A stretch of DNA of 64,000 nucleotides from Dipteris shenzhenensis (taxonomy: Eukaryota; Polypodiophyta; Polypodiopsida; Gleicheniales), in assembly GCA_047967505.1 (NCBI GenBank), contig CM106539.1. One strand, given 5' to 3'. Below, one piece after another: positions 1-10,879 of this stretch. Position numbers and translations under genes: made by a program. Position 1 is the first letter of the stretch; every line of letters starts with the position of its first letter. The notes under the pieces were generated by a model. That model made no database searches. It saw only the letters and a program-made list of their open reading frames with translations, and was not told where the DNA came from.

Positions 1-252
1 GTAGAAGGAGTTGCCTGTGACTTTACCTTAGTGATATTTTTCTTTGAGGTCTAGCAATAGGTTCTTGTGGTGCTACCTCCAATTTAGAGGGAGGTCCTTG
101 TGGTGCTACTACTACCTCGACATTAGATGACTTCCAAGACTACTTGGTATTAATGGGGGGTTTCAAAGGAAGGAGGACTAGCTATGTGGTGGGTCTTAGG
201 CACCTAAATATACTCATTGCCTTCATAGTATCCTTGAGCTTCAAGCAGTCTC

Positions 253-765
253 TTAGGAATCCATGTGGGATGGCTTCTTTGCTTTTTTCTTTTTGATGCA
301 TGTCTCCTTCTTTGAGATTTCTTTGGTTTGGTAGCTTGCACCTGATTTAGTGCAAGAAGTAAGGGTGGGAGCAAGGCTGCACAATGAATTTGATCCACTG
401 GAGATTGGAGAGTGTTGGTCGGGGAGCATACCCTTGGGAAGCCAGCCGTACCCTTTCTCTTGACTTGATGAAGAGATAGGGGTTGAGGCCACGGGTTGAG
501 TTGCCGATATGGTGGATACAACTACTAGTGGCCTTCTTTCCTTTCCTCTTGATGCCATGATGGTATCATCGTTGAAGGAAGAAAGCACCACCTTGGTGTC
601 TACAAGGGTGGATGAGGAAGCTTTGACCATGGCTAGTGGACTTACGGTTCCAAGTGTTGCTAGGGCAGGTGCGTTGTTGGACTTGTAGGTCAATGTTGTA
701 GGTGCATTGTTGGACTTGTAGGTCATGGTAATCATAGAGTCTGAGGCTCTTCCATAGGGCTTCAA
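253..765 (-). other. Ser/Thr-rich open frame, unrecognised, probable retroelement spacer
   Basis: A 170-codon frame is open on the minus strand. It is rich in Ser, Thr, Ala and Pro and ends in a Lys-rich tail (KKETCIKKKKAKK). I do not recognise a domain. It lies downstream, in minus-strand sense, of the gag zinc-knuckle remnant at 1.75-2.2 kb. It could therefore be the gag-pol spacer of that element rather than a host gene. The peptide TYKSNNAP occurs twice because of a short tandem duplication. Both readings are inference; a chance frame in low-complexity DNA is not excluded. Confidence 0.2.
668..730. repeat. Tandem duplication, about 33 bp x 2
   Basis: The unit beginning ggtgcRttgttggacttg is present at 668-700 and again, slightly shorter, at 701-730. 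It encodes the repeated peptide TYKSNNAP on the minus strand. Confidence 0.7.
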
Positions 766-1749
766 CTACCTCAACAGTGTCCATGTCCTCAGGAGTGACC
801 ATCTACCCATTCATCCAGTTTGAGAGATCTCTTGAAAGGATGGGCTCCCTCTTAATAGGACTGCTATAGGCATTTTTACTTCCATGGACAAGAATGGAGC
901 TAGCTCTGCCATAGCCTGAGGTTGGGCAAAAGGCTCTCAGCCTTCTTACTACAACTCATCAAAACCATAAAAGGACATAGGGTTCTCTTTTGCATCTTGA
1001 TGCCACATGGGATCCTCTTCAAACATTTTGTTCCTTAAGAGAGATCATCCCCTCGATGTGTCACCCAAACCTTCCTCATCTACCTTTTCCAAGGTGAGAT
1101 AGAGTTTAGGACTTTGTTTAGGGCCTGGCAGTTTGTATGAACAATATTCATGCCCCTGCTGGTCTTAAGCCTTCACTCAATTTCTATCGACGACAATTGA
1201 GGACCAACTATTGTACCTCTACAAGGCATTGCTTTTCAATAGCGGGGTTGGGATATTTGTTATGACATGTCGAGTTTGAGTTCTATTTGTGTGACTGTAC
1301 CCCACTTCCCTTATCCTTTTCCTTAGGCAGAGGGTTGGTGCGATCTAGCACCGACCAGGTGTGTTTTGAAGATGTGGAAGTGGATACATAGCCATGTCCT
1401 CATCAAACCTAATGTCGATAATGACTTTGTCCAATCCCTTCCTACTTTAAGTGCACCCATGCAGCCCTTGTCTTTAGACTAGATTGGGTTGCTTAATCTT
1501 TATTGGCCTCCTTTCATAGTTTCTTACTCATTGCCCTAGCCTAGACCCTAGTGATCAAATTCAAAGACACTGAGGACACTTGGCCTCTCTCAATACTCAG
1601 CAGATTAATGCGAGTCTTAAGATCTGAGGCCGTTCTAAAAGTCCTTCTCATGGGAGAGTCCTTGTAAAGGTGGTCCACTCCGTAGCTCGAACACAATGGA
1701 GCATTTGTGTTTGTAACAATTGTTGTTGCCGACAAGGGGTGGTCATACT

Positions 1750-2215
1750 TATAGGGTGGTCCTTCAGGAAGTGAGGTCCTTGGCATTTATAGCAAGCTAC
1801 CGGTTGGTTGGTTGGCATTTTGTAGGAACAATCACCAGCTTAGTGTGGTCCTTAACAGGTATAGCATTGAATGGCTAGTCTACAGTTCAAGATATTCATG
1901 TTCCGGGCTCATTGTGTGGTGGGAGTCGTTTGGTACACTTGGATGTATTATTCGTCCTGCATGATATAATGATTTATCTGGCTGGACTAGTATAAGAAAC
2001 TCTCATGTGGAGAGAAAAAAACTTGAGTTGCAAGGGCATAGTCTAGATACTCACATTCACTAAGTGGCTCCTCAATTATCACCCAGTTCATAGGGGCAAT
2101 CCAAGGTGGTGGAGGTTGAGCGCCTAAAATGGGTGGTTGCAATGGAAGGTTTCTAGCCCTATATTGCCCTTGGTTGGCTCAGGGGGCTCCTTGTATGGCT
2201 AGTTGGTCCTGATTA
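1750..2215 (-). pseudogene. gag: Ty3/gypsy-type gag remnant with two zinc knuckles
   Basis: Read on the minus strand, about 70 codons (2210 to 1995) with a single stop give a Pro-rich stretch followed by acidic and Tyr residues (PPPPWIAPMNWVIIEEPL). Two retroviral-type zinc knuckles come next. The first is CYTC*GPH*AGDC (1828-1865), with two stops. The second is CYKCQGPHFLKDH (1754-1794), in which the last Cys is replaced by His. The CX2CX3HX4C spacing is seen in plant retroelement Gag. Stops and substitutions make it non-functional. The piece points away from the plus-strand protease that starts about 300 bp to its right, so either the gag segment was inverted or two elements abut here. Confidence 0.6.
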
Positions 2216-2520
2216 TACTAGTTTGGTGGTGTGGGTAAGGTCAGGGGCCACCTCATAGATACATAGGCTAGGGAATGACCTTGGGATATCGACATTGAGA
2301 GATGTCTCATGACTTTACCATCTAGCAGAATGGGCACAATACAAACCTTCTTAAGATACCGATCAATAAACTAGGTAAGTACTTTGAAAGTGACGATAGT
2401 AATGCTGTACTTCCAATCACCTACCAAAACAAGAGTGCTCCTACAATCTTAGATGGAGGGGTGGGTGTTAGCATCGTCACCAAATAGAGCTAGGTCAAGG
2501 GGGGAAGTCCTAAAATTGAA

Positions 2521-2865
2521 AGTACCAATCTGGTGTTCAAGCTAGCGGATGGAGTGACAGCCCAATCAGTAGGATTCTTGAGGGATATCAAGATAAAAAA
2601 TTTCAGCCTCACCTACCATGTTTTGTTTGCTGTGATGGATTTCCATGGATAGCCGGATGGATATGACGTCATTCTAGGAAGACCCTTTATGATTATAGCA
2701 GGTCTAGTCCATAATTGGTCCTCCAATAGAATGTATTTGCACAAGGATGAGCAAATTGTGAGGGTCAACCTTCAAACTTGGAAGGCCCACCCTATGACCA
2801 GTAATTTATTTGTGGCGGCTGAGTCCAATACCACACAATCGACAACCTCTATAAACATGCGATGA
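2521..2865 (+). pseudogene. pol: Ty3/gypsy aspartic protease remnant
   Basis: The plus-strand frame from 2521 reads STNLVFKLADGVTAQSVG, then a stop, then PDGYDVILGRPFMIIAG. The Y-D-V-I-L-G-R-P-F block is the C-terminal hallmark of retropepsin-like proteases of plant gypsy elements (family knowledge). The N-terminal catalytic D-T/S-G is not visible. One in-frame stop lies just before the conserved block. The element continues rightward into reverse transcriptase, so gene order is normal from here on. Confidence 0.7.
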
Positions 2866-3544
2866 GAGGGACACAAGAGTGGACTAGAATGAACACTAGT
2901 ATGCTCTACTGCCAAAACCCGAGTTCTCACAAAATTGGATGCATGTCCTCGTGACCATAGATGTGGTCAAGAAGATAGGGACATGAATGGCGGCATTCAA
3001 TTCCAAGGTGCTCGGGGCTATAGTACCCCTAAATATGATTAATATTTGGAGGGCGCATGAGGATGGGAAGGGGATACAAAAGGTCAAGATTGACCTCCAT
3101 TGATTGAGAAACATCGGTACTATTACGACACACGATCAGTTCTCTTCTACTTGGGGATCCAGATTAGACAAAATTAAGACCCCCCTAGGATCCCTTAAGG
3201 TAGAGGAAACCCCTCTAACCAAAGCAAAGCCTCACAGGAAACTAAATATCCACAGAAAGATAAGGCCCCAAGGGCTAAAAACACAAAGGCTTCTCTTAAT
3301 GAGAAGCAACGTGCTCCAAAAGCCTTGGAGGATGACAAAGAAGAGGAGGCTAACTTGTGGCAATTCCCCAAGCATTTAAAGCCTACATGGTCCAAGACCA
3401 TAAAATACTTCCCGAGCAAGAAAAAATGACTACGAGGAGGGGAATCAATATGGTTGATAGTCCGCCTAACTTCAAGGAAGTGGATCTTGCATTAGAAGCC
3501 AAACTCTAAACTGGTCTACATAGCCATGACCTCACAACCGGGCA

Positions 3545-4130
3545 AGAAGAGGCCCTAATTGACCTCCTACATGAAATACAAAGATTGCTTTGCTTGGATG
3601 TACACTGATATGAAGGGTGTGCCACTCAAGGTCATGCAACATACCATCCCGATGATGGATGACATTGGATCACGGTGGTGAGGCAAAGACCCTACCCTAT
3701 GAATCCAAAATATGCGATGATTGTGAGAGAAGAGATACAAAAGTTAATTGAGTAGGATTCATCTATGAGACCAAACATACAGATTGGGTATCTCCTCCTG
3801 TTCTCATTGTTTTGAAAAAGAATGGTAAGATCTGAGTATGTGTCAATCTGAAAAATGTAAATATTGCGACACGAAAAGACCATTATCTATTGCCCTTTAT
3901 CAAGCACATGGTAGAAAGATTCATAGGAAAGGAGGCTTATATCTTCCTAGATGGATTCTCGGGGTACAATCAAGTATCCATAGCACCAATAGATCAACAA
4001 AGACATTATTCACCATGGAATGTAGAGTATACACTTCCAAGGTGATGATCTTCAAGCTCACCAATGCTCCCACAACATTCCAACGATTGATGATCACAAC
4101 TTTAAAGAGTACCTGAGAGATTTCCTAGAG
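3545..4130 (+). pseudogene. pol: Ty3/gypsy reverse transcriptase remnant
   Basis: With frameshifts, the plus strand gives the typical entry of a plant gypsy RT. At about 3570-3640 it reads YKDCFAWMYTDMKGVPLK, then QRPYPMNPKYAMIVREEI, then the RT-domain blocks KNGKI-VCVNLKN, LPFIKHMVERFIGKEAY and FLDGFSGYNQVSIAP (about 3930-3995). The F-L-D-G-F-S-G-Y-N-Q block contains the first catalytic Asp of RT. The YxDD block is lost: after about 4050 the frame breaks up around TNAPTTFQR. Several stops and frame changes show it is dead. Confidence 0.85.
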
Positions 4131-4149
4131 GGCACGTTCCACATGGGAT

Positions 4150-4540
4150 GATCACCTTACATATCTTCAACTTGTTTTTGAACAGTGTCGCCTCTATAGG
4201 ATCTCCCTCAACCCTCTCAAATGCCAATTTTGGGTTGGTTTATGCCATAAAGAAATTTTGACACTACTTGTTAGCAAACAAGTGTTCTTTGTGGACCACG
4301 AGGCCCTCCTATATTTAGTGAATAAACCTACATGACTGGATGCATCATAAAGCCGTAGCTATACAAAATGGATGCACCCGTTTTATGGCTAATCATATGT
4401 CCAGAATTCCAAATGGAAAATCTACAATGGGAGTGGACAATGATCTCCTAGATGCCCTATTATTCCTTATAGATCTAATACTGGAATGGGCTCAAGAGAT
4501 TGGACACTTTTTTGCCAATGGGTTCCCATAAGACAAGGCC
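4150..4540 (+). pseudogene. pol: Ty3/gypsy RNase H end and RNase H-integrase linker
   Basis: CRLYRISLNPLKCQFWV (about 4188-4240) is the RT tail. KQVFFVDHEALLYLVNKP (about 4275-4330) is the end of RNase H. The open frame 4340-4531 contains ANHMSRIPNGKS and WAQEIGHFFANGFP, matching the 'ADHLSRI' linker that precedes integrase in plant gypsy Pol. A large part of RNase H between these pieces is missing, so the region is internally deleted. Confidence 0.75.
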
Positions 4541-4639
4541 CTCAATAAGGATAGGAAGACTCATCAAGATGCAACACCATACCAACTGATAGCCGGCCAA
4601 CTCTATCGAATGGGTATGGATGGTATAATGCACCACCGT

Positions 4640-5390
4640 GTCCATAAAATGGAATTTGTGGAGGTGATGGGAGAAGTCCATTTGGGCATTGCAAGAGGAC
4701 ATTTTGTAGGAGATCTCATGGCTTGCAAGGTGCTATGAGTAGGTTTATGGTGACCCACTTTCTTTGCGGATGCAACCAAATTTGTTAAGCACTACAACCC
4801 TTGCTAGCAAGCTTCCGTATACCTCTTAAGCAAGATTATATGCCTCTAACGAGACTTCTTACCAATCAACCATTCAAAAAATGAGGCATTGATTTTATAG
4901 GTCCAAGCAGTCCAGTAGCCAAAGGGATGCAAGCCTGACATAGCATCATGGCTACTGACTATTTTGCAAAGTGGACAGAATCCAAGGCCACTACGAAGGC
5001 TAATGCCAACTACCAAGTTTCTGCATGAGAATGTTATATCACACTTCGGCCTCCCACTTGAAATTGTTAGTGATCGAGGGACTCACTTTATCAATGAGAG
5101 TGAGTTCTAATGTGAGCAGAGTTCTAATCATTCATAGAATATCTATGTGAGCGAGTTCTAATCATCCATAGAAAATCTATGTGAGCGAGTTCTAATGTGA
5201 GCGATTCATATTCTAATGTGAGCGAGTTCTAATTGTCCATAGAAAATCTACCTATTACTACCCTAGAGGGAACGGTCATGCCAAAATCTCTAATAAGACT
5301 TTGTGCCAAATGATGACGTTTATGGAGGCAACTATAGTGACTTGGAGCACAAGCTCATTTGTTGGGTGGTTGCCCATCTAGAGTCCACAC
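4640..5390 (+). pseudogene. pol: Ty3/gypsy integrase remnant, broken by an internal duplication
   Basis: In shifting plus frames the zinc-binding region (HLGI, GHFVGDLMACKVL) is followed by FADATKFVKHYNPC and then the catalytic core IDFIGPSSPVAKGMQA, ATDYFAKWTESKATTKA and SDRGTHFINE. After a run of short repeats the core resumes as HRKSTYYYPRGNGHAKISNK and continues to about 5390. The D-T-H-F-I-N-E and P-x-G-N-G-H-A blocks normally hold the second Asp and the catalytic Glu; here the Glu position reads Lys. The coding signal fades after 5390 and no LTR is evident. Confidence 0.8.
5098..5245 (+). repeat. Local tandem duplications inside the integrase remnant
   Basis: The unit gtgagcgagttctaat, followed by a YRtccatagaaaatctat block, is repeated three to four times with small changes. 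The repeated block equals the coding segment for LIVHRKS of the integrase core, so the array arose by slippage or duplication of integrase sequence. Confidence 0.8.
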
Positions 5391-5394
5391 CACA

Positions 5395-6745
5395 CATTAT
5401 CTTGTCTAGGAAATAGGTGAGGATTGCTTAGCCTTCTCTTTTCAATCCTCCCTTGAGTTGGGCCACTCGGTTCACCTAGCACTCTTTGATCACTCTACCA
5501 AGTTGCTCTAGTTAGATTCAGTCACTGTGCATTTCTAGCCTTAAAGCAAAAAGTTCCGGTGGAGATAGTCAGAAAGCCAAGCCACCAAAAGCAAGCCAAG
5601 TAGAAAATTGAGCCACCAAAAGTGAGCGAAGATATGTACGAGCACATAAATTTAAGCTCTAAAGTATTTTCATTATTCTCAAATTCTTGCTATTAATTGT
5701 ACTTCTTGCCAAATTCATTAACTTCATTGATTGAATTAGTAGCATGAGTGACTTAATAAATTACATTATTGGCTTTATTGCCATATCATGAACTTTAGTG
5801 ACTTAACAAATTACTTGAGTGACATAAGAAATTTCATGACTGACTTCTATGCCATAACATGGAATATACAACCATAATACTCAATAAAGGAGAATAATGT
5901 GAGCCAAGAAACTTCATCCACCAACAGAGCTATTTTAAATGTTCATCAAGTCAAAACTTTATACAACGTCCTTTGGAAATCAAAGCTATGGAGTTCTTTT
6001 GAAGAAGCCAAAATGAGATCATTCCTCATGAGTGAAAGGTGAGGCATGTGCTACCCTCACAGTGGAAGGTGAGGCATGTGCTACACCTCAGAGCATTCAT
6101 CATCGACAAACAAGAATTGAGCAACATTATTGTCTTTTATCCTTCTAGCATATTTCCCACTTGCTTTGCCATGTCTTCCTCATAGCATGGTAGGAAGCTG
6201 TAGAAATCAACATTAGAGCCCAAGTCAACTTGACATTCCAATAAGCAGAAACTTTCTTCAAGTTATAGATTATTCAATTACCAATATAGTCTCCTTTCTC
6301 ACAAAACAACTCACTACAAATTCTTAAGCACAATCAAGATATCATATCAGATATAGTCCATATGGATTTGCCACTCTCAAAATTAGATTTTACATTTTTA
6401 AAGTTTCAAAATATGAAAAAGAGAAAACACTACTTTAAAGGTCTCAAAATATCAAAAAATGAAACATAGAAAAATATTATATCCAAGTCACCAATGTCTC
6501 ACTATGAGATCATATGGATTGGTGGTAGGCATCAAGGCATTCATAGACTCATCCCCCTCTATAGTACCTACATCTAACCTAGCTCTCTTTGCAGATGATG
6601 CCTGCACAAGGGGCTCCATAATGGAATGCGCAATACTACTATCACTATCAAAAGAAAAGCAAGAATAACTAGTAGCATGGCATGCTCATAGAAGTGGTGT
6701 TGTTCCACATCCCATCTCCATGTAAAGGCCACATATAGGACACAA
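5395..6745. other. No gene recognised; AT-rich with short repeats
   Basis: No coding similarity is visible. The stretch holds a 30-bp tandem duplication at 6031-6060/6061-6090 (RtgRaaggtgaggcatgtgc) and loosely periodic copies of gagtgacttaayaaatt at about 5745-5830. Confidence 0.6.
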
Positions 6746-6749
6746 CAAG

Positions 6750-8620
6750 ATCAAATGCAACCCACAAAACTAGTGGACCTCTCCATTGATCCTCTAGCAT
6801 GCCTACTCAATGAAGATCCTACCATCTTCTCTGCATATGGGACATAGTGAGTCCATGAGTCACTCCTCTGCTTGATGTGAAGTCTATCAAATAATATTTG
6901 GCTATCCTGGTAGAACATGAGTGGACAACGGCCCACACATCTAGCAAATACTACCATGAAGGAAAGCATCTGCATACAAACCATGAAAGTTTGAATACTA
7001 CTAAACTTTTATTACCTATTGTGATAAAAGCAAACAATGGAAGAAAGAAAATCAACCATAAATCCTCTACATTCTCCATGACATGTCCATAAGGCACTCT
7101 GTCCCTCAAGACTACACACTGTGCAACCTCTTAAGCCCTGAACCATGAATGTATTTCCCCAACCATGTAATGCAAGGACTTCAAATAAAGATTGTTCCAA
7201 CATGTTAGAAAGACCTACCTTAGGAAAAATCTCATTCAATTGAGACAGTATGTTTAAATTTCTTTTATTACATGTAGTATAGAAGAGAACTAGCCATCCA
7301 TCATTGCCAAGTGTAGTAGTTGCTACACTATTACCATATCTAACATGGTCCTCTGTAAGCTTATTCCATGTGGGAATCCCAACATGTCCCTCCATCACCA
7401 AACCCATAGGGCAGTCTAGCAGTATAAAGTCGACGGCCCATTTTACTTTCCTACCCATCCTAGTATACTCCCTCCCCTTGCTAGCAACTCCAAGAAAGAA
7501 CTCATGTACCTTTGTGTAGGCATCATTCTTCTAGGGAGTAGCAAAATCTAATCCCATGGTAATGTAATCACCTACTACTAAACCAAACATAGACATGGGG
7601 GGTGATGCATCCCTTGATCTAGACTTTTCAATCATTTGTTGTTGCTCCTTTGTCAGACTATTCATGAAGAATGTTGGATCACATTCACAGGTATTGATAA
7701 GGGTATCCCATAGGATTGGCTTAATGATTTCATGTCCATTCGATCTAAAATTCAAGAAGGTAGAAAAACATTTCACTCAAACATGAATCCCAAAAAATGA
7801 AATGGATGTTCATCCAATCTAAAATTCCACAAGAAAGGAATACATTTCAATGGAACACTAATCCCAAAAAATTGAAATAGAACTCTAGAAAGTTGAAAGA
7901 TCCCTTATGAAGTCAGCCACAACAATGCAATTTCAAATGTCCTCTAGGGACTATCAATGTGCACATCACTCTTATGTGTCTAGACCTTGTGTCTCCATGT
8001 AAGCCTCAACAATCAGCTCCATCCATGGAATTGTCCTATGATTTCCCTCCCATACATAGAGCATCTTCTTAGACATAAACTTCCACTTACTCTTGCTTGC
8101 AACCTCCTCAAATTCACTATCCACATCCTTCCATACTTGTGACCATGTATTCACAATTGCACTTGTAACAGGACTCTCCTCTCCATCACACTTGCAAAAG
8201 GACACAATGATTGCCCCCTTCTCAGGCAAGTAACCCTCATACTAAAAAGCACTCTTTAGTGCAAATATGGTGCTTCTCAAACCACTAACCTGAGCATAAG
8301 GAATCAATTGTAAAGGGGATCCTAGGGCATTCATCAAACCCAAGGAATATGCACTTCCCTATCACATTCCCACCAATTACTATCTCCATGTCCATCTCAG
8401 CAAATTCATCCTCATCTTTTTTTGCTTCACCTGAATGCCCAACCTTTGTCATTGAATGTTCCTTAGACACATCTTCCTCCTCATATACAAGGATATTAGG
8501 AGGATGAACACTTAAGGCCACAACAACTTGCTTTCCCCATTCCTCAGCATGAGGATGAACATCTAGCTCCTTAGGATTAAGTCCTAGTTTTAAAAACCTC
8601 TTTCTAGAACCTTTTGGCAT
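6750..8620 (-). pseudogene. Unrecognised decayed protein-coding gene or element ORF
   Basis: A long stretch of the minus strand reads as ordinary protein with few breaks. It starts at an ATG (8620) with MPKGSRKRFLKLGLNPKELD and an acidic segment. It shifts frame near 8290-8330 into IPYAQVSGLRSTIFALKSAF, then has a stop and YEGYLPEKGAIIVSFCKCDG. Further blocks follow at 7776-7531, joined in frame through one stop at about 7533 to a 148-codon block ending near 7012 (WNKLTEDHVRYGNSVATT, LHGWGNTFMVQGLRG, LWTCHGECRGFM). The last block is at 6984-6751 (DRLHIKQRSDSWTHYVPYA). I do not recognise the family. The residue composition and low stop density over 1.8 kb suggest a once-functional protein of roughly 500-600 residues, now broken by at least one frameshift and three stops. 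It could be a transposon-encoded protein or a host gene. Confidence 0.45.
7732..7877. repeat. Diverged tandem duplication, about 73 bp x 2
   Basis: A unit containing ccattcgatctaaaattc and aatcccaaaaaatgaaat occurs at 7732-7803 and, diverged, at 7804-7877. It separates two coding blocks of the unrecognised minus-strand gene and is probably a duplication that disrupted it. Confidence 0.7.
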
Positions 8621-8714
8621 CTCTATTGCAACATGTGTAGAAAAATGAGAACAAATCTATCATCAAAAAATGAAAGGAAATTACCATGAACCAAACATGA
8701 GTAGGGGTAATGTA

Positions 8715-8751
8715 GAGGCCAAAAGCATGTCCTTTGCATGCTTTTGGCCTC
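8715..8751. repeat. Perfect 15-bp inverted repeat (hairpin)
   Basis: gaggccaaaagcatg (8715-8729) is followed after a 7-nt loop by its exact complement catgcttttggcctc (8737-8751). The same ggccaaaagcatg core recurs at about 9102-9114 in another hairpin. Confidence 0.8.
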
Positions 8752-9093
8752 AAACTACACTCTTAATGAAGCTTCATGTCAAGAATTTTGCAACTCAACC
8801 AACATGCATATAAAGCATATAGGTAGAGCATAAATGTGTGAGTTGAGTGCAATGTTAAATGCAAAAGCATGCACTTTCGGGAAGCTTTATATCATCCTCT
8901 CCTTAGATGCTACATTGCCCTCTTAATGAAGCTTTTGGACAGCATATGCTTGCAATTTCTTATGCATTCAATTCCATAAACATTTGCAAAGTACTCCAAT
9001 GCCTTAAACAATTGCTTTTGGCATGCTCGTGCTTTACATTTTTTTAAAGCTTGCAATTCCCATAATATGAACTTAGGAGCATACTAAGGACAC

Positions 9094-9143
9094 CTTTTCA
9101 TAGGCCAAAAGCATGCCTTTTTCAAGCTTTTTGCCTATGAAAG
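9094..9143. repeat. Imperfect inverted repeat (hairpin)
   Basis: cttttcataggc (9094-9105) pairs with gcctatgaaag (9133-9143) with one bulged T. The inner bases caaaagc and gcttttt extend the stem. Confidence 0.65.
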
Positions 9144-9699
9144 CCATGCAAATTGAATTCCCAATCATGAACAGAAGATAACCATTTTATTGCCCAAAAT
9201 CATGCAAAATGCATGCATTTGGCCAGAGTTATTAGGCTCCCAAGCATGCCCAAAACCAAGACATTGTAGCATACAAAGAAGACATTTTTATTGCCTTGAA
9301 ATTAAAGTGCTAATCATACTCTCAAAGCAATGCAACAAGATTCATTTTCAGGCTCACTAGTAGATATGCCATTTCAAATGATGCATTAGATATGCTATAT
9401 TTAAATGATGAAGCATAGTAACCTAGTAGACTCGACTATTTGGGCATATTATGACTAAACAAAAGCATACTAAAGACTAGCTATGAAACTCTAAGGTGAA
9501 TCCTAGAGAACTGAAGTAAATTAGAAGGGGCTATGAGTTAGATCCAAATCTTTGAAACATTAGAGATGAATATTACTTATATGTAAGTTTGGAGGGCCCT
9601 TGATTAAAATCAGGCTAGCTGGTCTAGACACTAGTACTGAGCTACAACTCACCAACCCATTGAAGAGCTATGACTCACAACAATGCTCCAAAAATGTAG

Positions 9700-10046
9700 A
9701 GCATTTGAATCTCAGATGCAGAGGCATCACAACCGGCAGGAGCGCATTTGTAATTTATAGGCATAAAATTCAGCAAATCCGAGGACATGACGTATGCTGC
9801 GACAATTGCATCCGATGTGATCATCTTGTGTGGCAACCACTAGTCGACGCTAAAACAAAATCCCCATTTGTGTTTTTCATCCGTGCTTTCCATTTGCCAT
9901 TCCTCACAGTCACCCACAACTGCCAATGGGTTTGCCTTGCTATGATCCTCAAAGCAATGCACTAAAGCATTGCCAACAATGCCACCAAAAGGATGCACAT
10001 TGAGTGAATTTGGATCGTGTGTTAACCCACCGGGGTCCAAATGCAC
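9700..10046 (-). other. Unrecognised coding-like stretch
   Basis: The minus strand carries a 68-codon frame (10046-9840) with a natural composition (GGIVGNALVHCFEDHSKANP, EEWQMESTDEKHKWGFCF). The same frame stays coding-like after its stop to about 9700 (WLPHKMITSDAIVAAYVM). No domain is recognised. It abuts the foldback at 10.05 kb and may be a captured exon. Confidence 0.2.
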
Positions 10047-10085
10047 TCAAAATGCTATCCTTTTGGTGCCAAGGATAGTGGGTAA

Positions 10086-10191
10086 CAAGCTAAATTTGAA
10101 GCAAAGGGTGAATATAGCATTGAACGTTGCAAGGGCGTTGTGGTATTTGCATCACGAGCGTGGGATGGGGGGTAGTAATCTGGATGGATGA
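10086..10191 (+). pseudogene. Receptor-like kinase fragment (left arm of foldback)
   Basis: The plus strand encodes LNLKQRVNIALNVARALWYL followed by HHERG. This matches the alpha-E helix region (kinase subdomain VIa) of plant receptor-like kinases, where family members read 'RLNIALDVARALEYLHH'. Only this short segment is present and it runs into non-kinase sequence, so it is a captured or relict fragment. It lies on the plus strand, opposite to its partner copy in the right arm. Confidence 0.6.
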
Positions 10192-10401
10192 GCTATGGCC
10201 AACTATCTAAAGGGCAAACAATTTATCAATCCGAATGAGGTATGGTCAACTGTCTAAAGGGCAAACAATTCATCGATCCGCCCTGCCTCTTAAGTTATGC
10301 CAAAGCAATTAGATAATAGCTCATGCATCCTTGATCTTCAATGGCCATGCCAACACCTCCCTAAGCCCCACTATCCTTGGCCACTAAAAGGATAGCATTT
10401 T

Positions 10402-10445
10402 GAGTGCATTTGGACCACGTGTTAACACACGGTCCAAATGCACTC
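10402..10445. repeat. Perfect 15-bp inverted repeat inside the left arm
   Basis: gagtgcatttggacc (10402-10416) and ggtccaaatgcactc (10431-10445) are exact complements around the 14-nt loop acgtgttaacacac. Confidence 0.9.
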
Positions 10446-10491
10446 AATGTGCATCCTTGATCTTCAATGGCCATGCCCACACCTCCCTAAG

Positions 10492-10573
10492 CCCCACTAT
10501 CCTTGGCACCAAAAGGATAGCACATTGTAAATTCATTCAATGTGCTATCCTTTTGGTGCCAAGGATACTGGGG
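10492..10573. repeat. Central hairpin of the foldback, 36-bp arms
   Basis: 10492-10527 and 10538-10573 are reverse complements with one mismatch around a 10-nt loop (taaattcatt). A second right-hand copy follows at 10581-10616. Confidence 0.9.
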
Positions 10574-10879
10574 CTTTTTACAATGTGCTATCCTTTTGGT
10601 GCCAAGGATAGTGGGGTTTAGGGAGGTGTTATGGCCATTAAAGATCAAGGATGCACATTGAGTGCATTTGGACCACGTGTTGTGGGGCTTAGGGAGGTGT
10701 AAGCATGGCCATTGAAGATCAAGGATGCATGAGCTATTATCTAATTGCTTTGGCATAACTTAAGAGGTAGGGCGGGTTGATGAATTATTTGCCCTTTAGA
10801 CAGTTGACCATACCTCAACCGAGTTGATGAATTGTTTGCCCTTTAGACAATTGACCATACCTCATCCATCCAGATTACT

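Noticed and set aside
10400-10756. Short Cys/Ala-rich peptides on both strands in the foldback
   Set aside because: They are translations of the repeated gctatccttttggtgcc motif in palindromic DNA and appear on both strands symmetrically.
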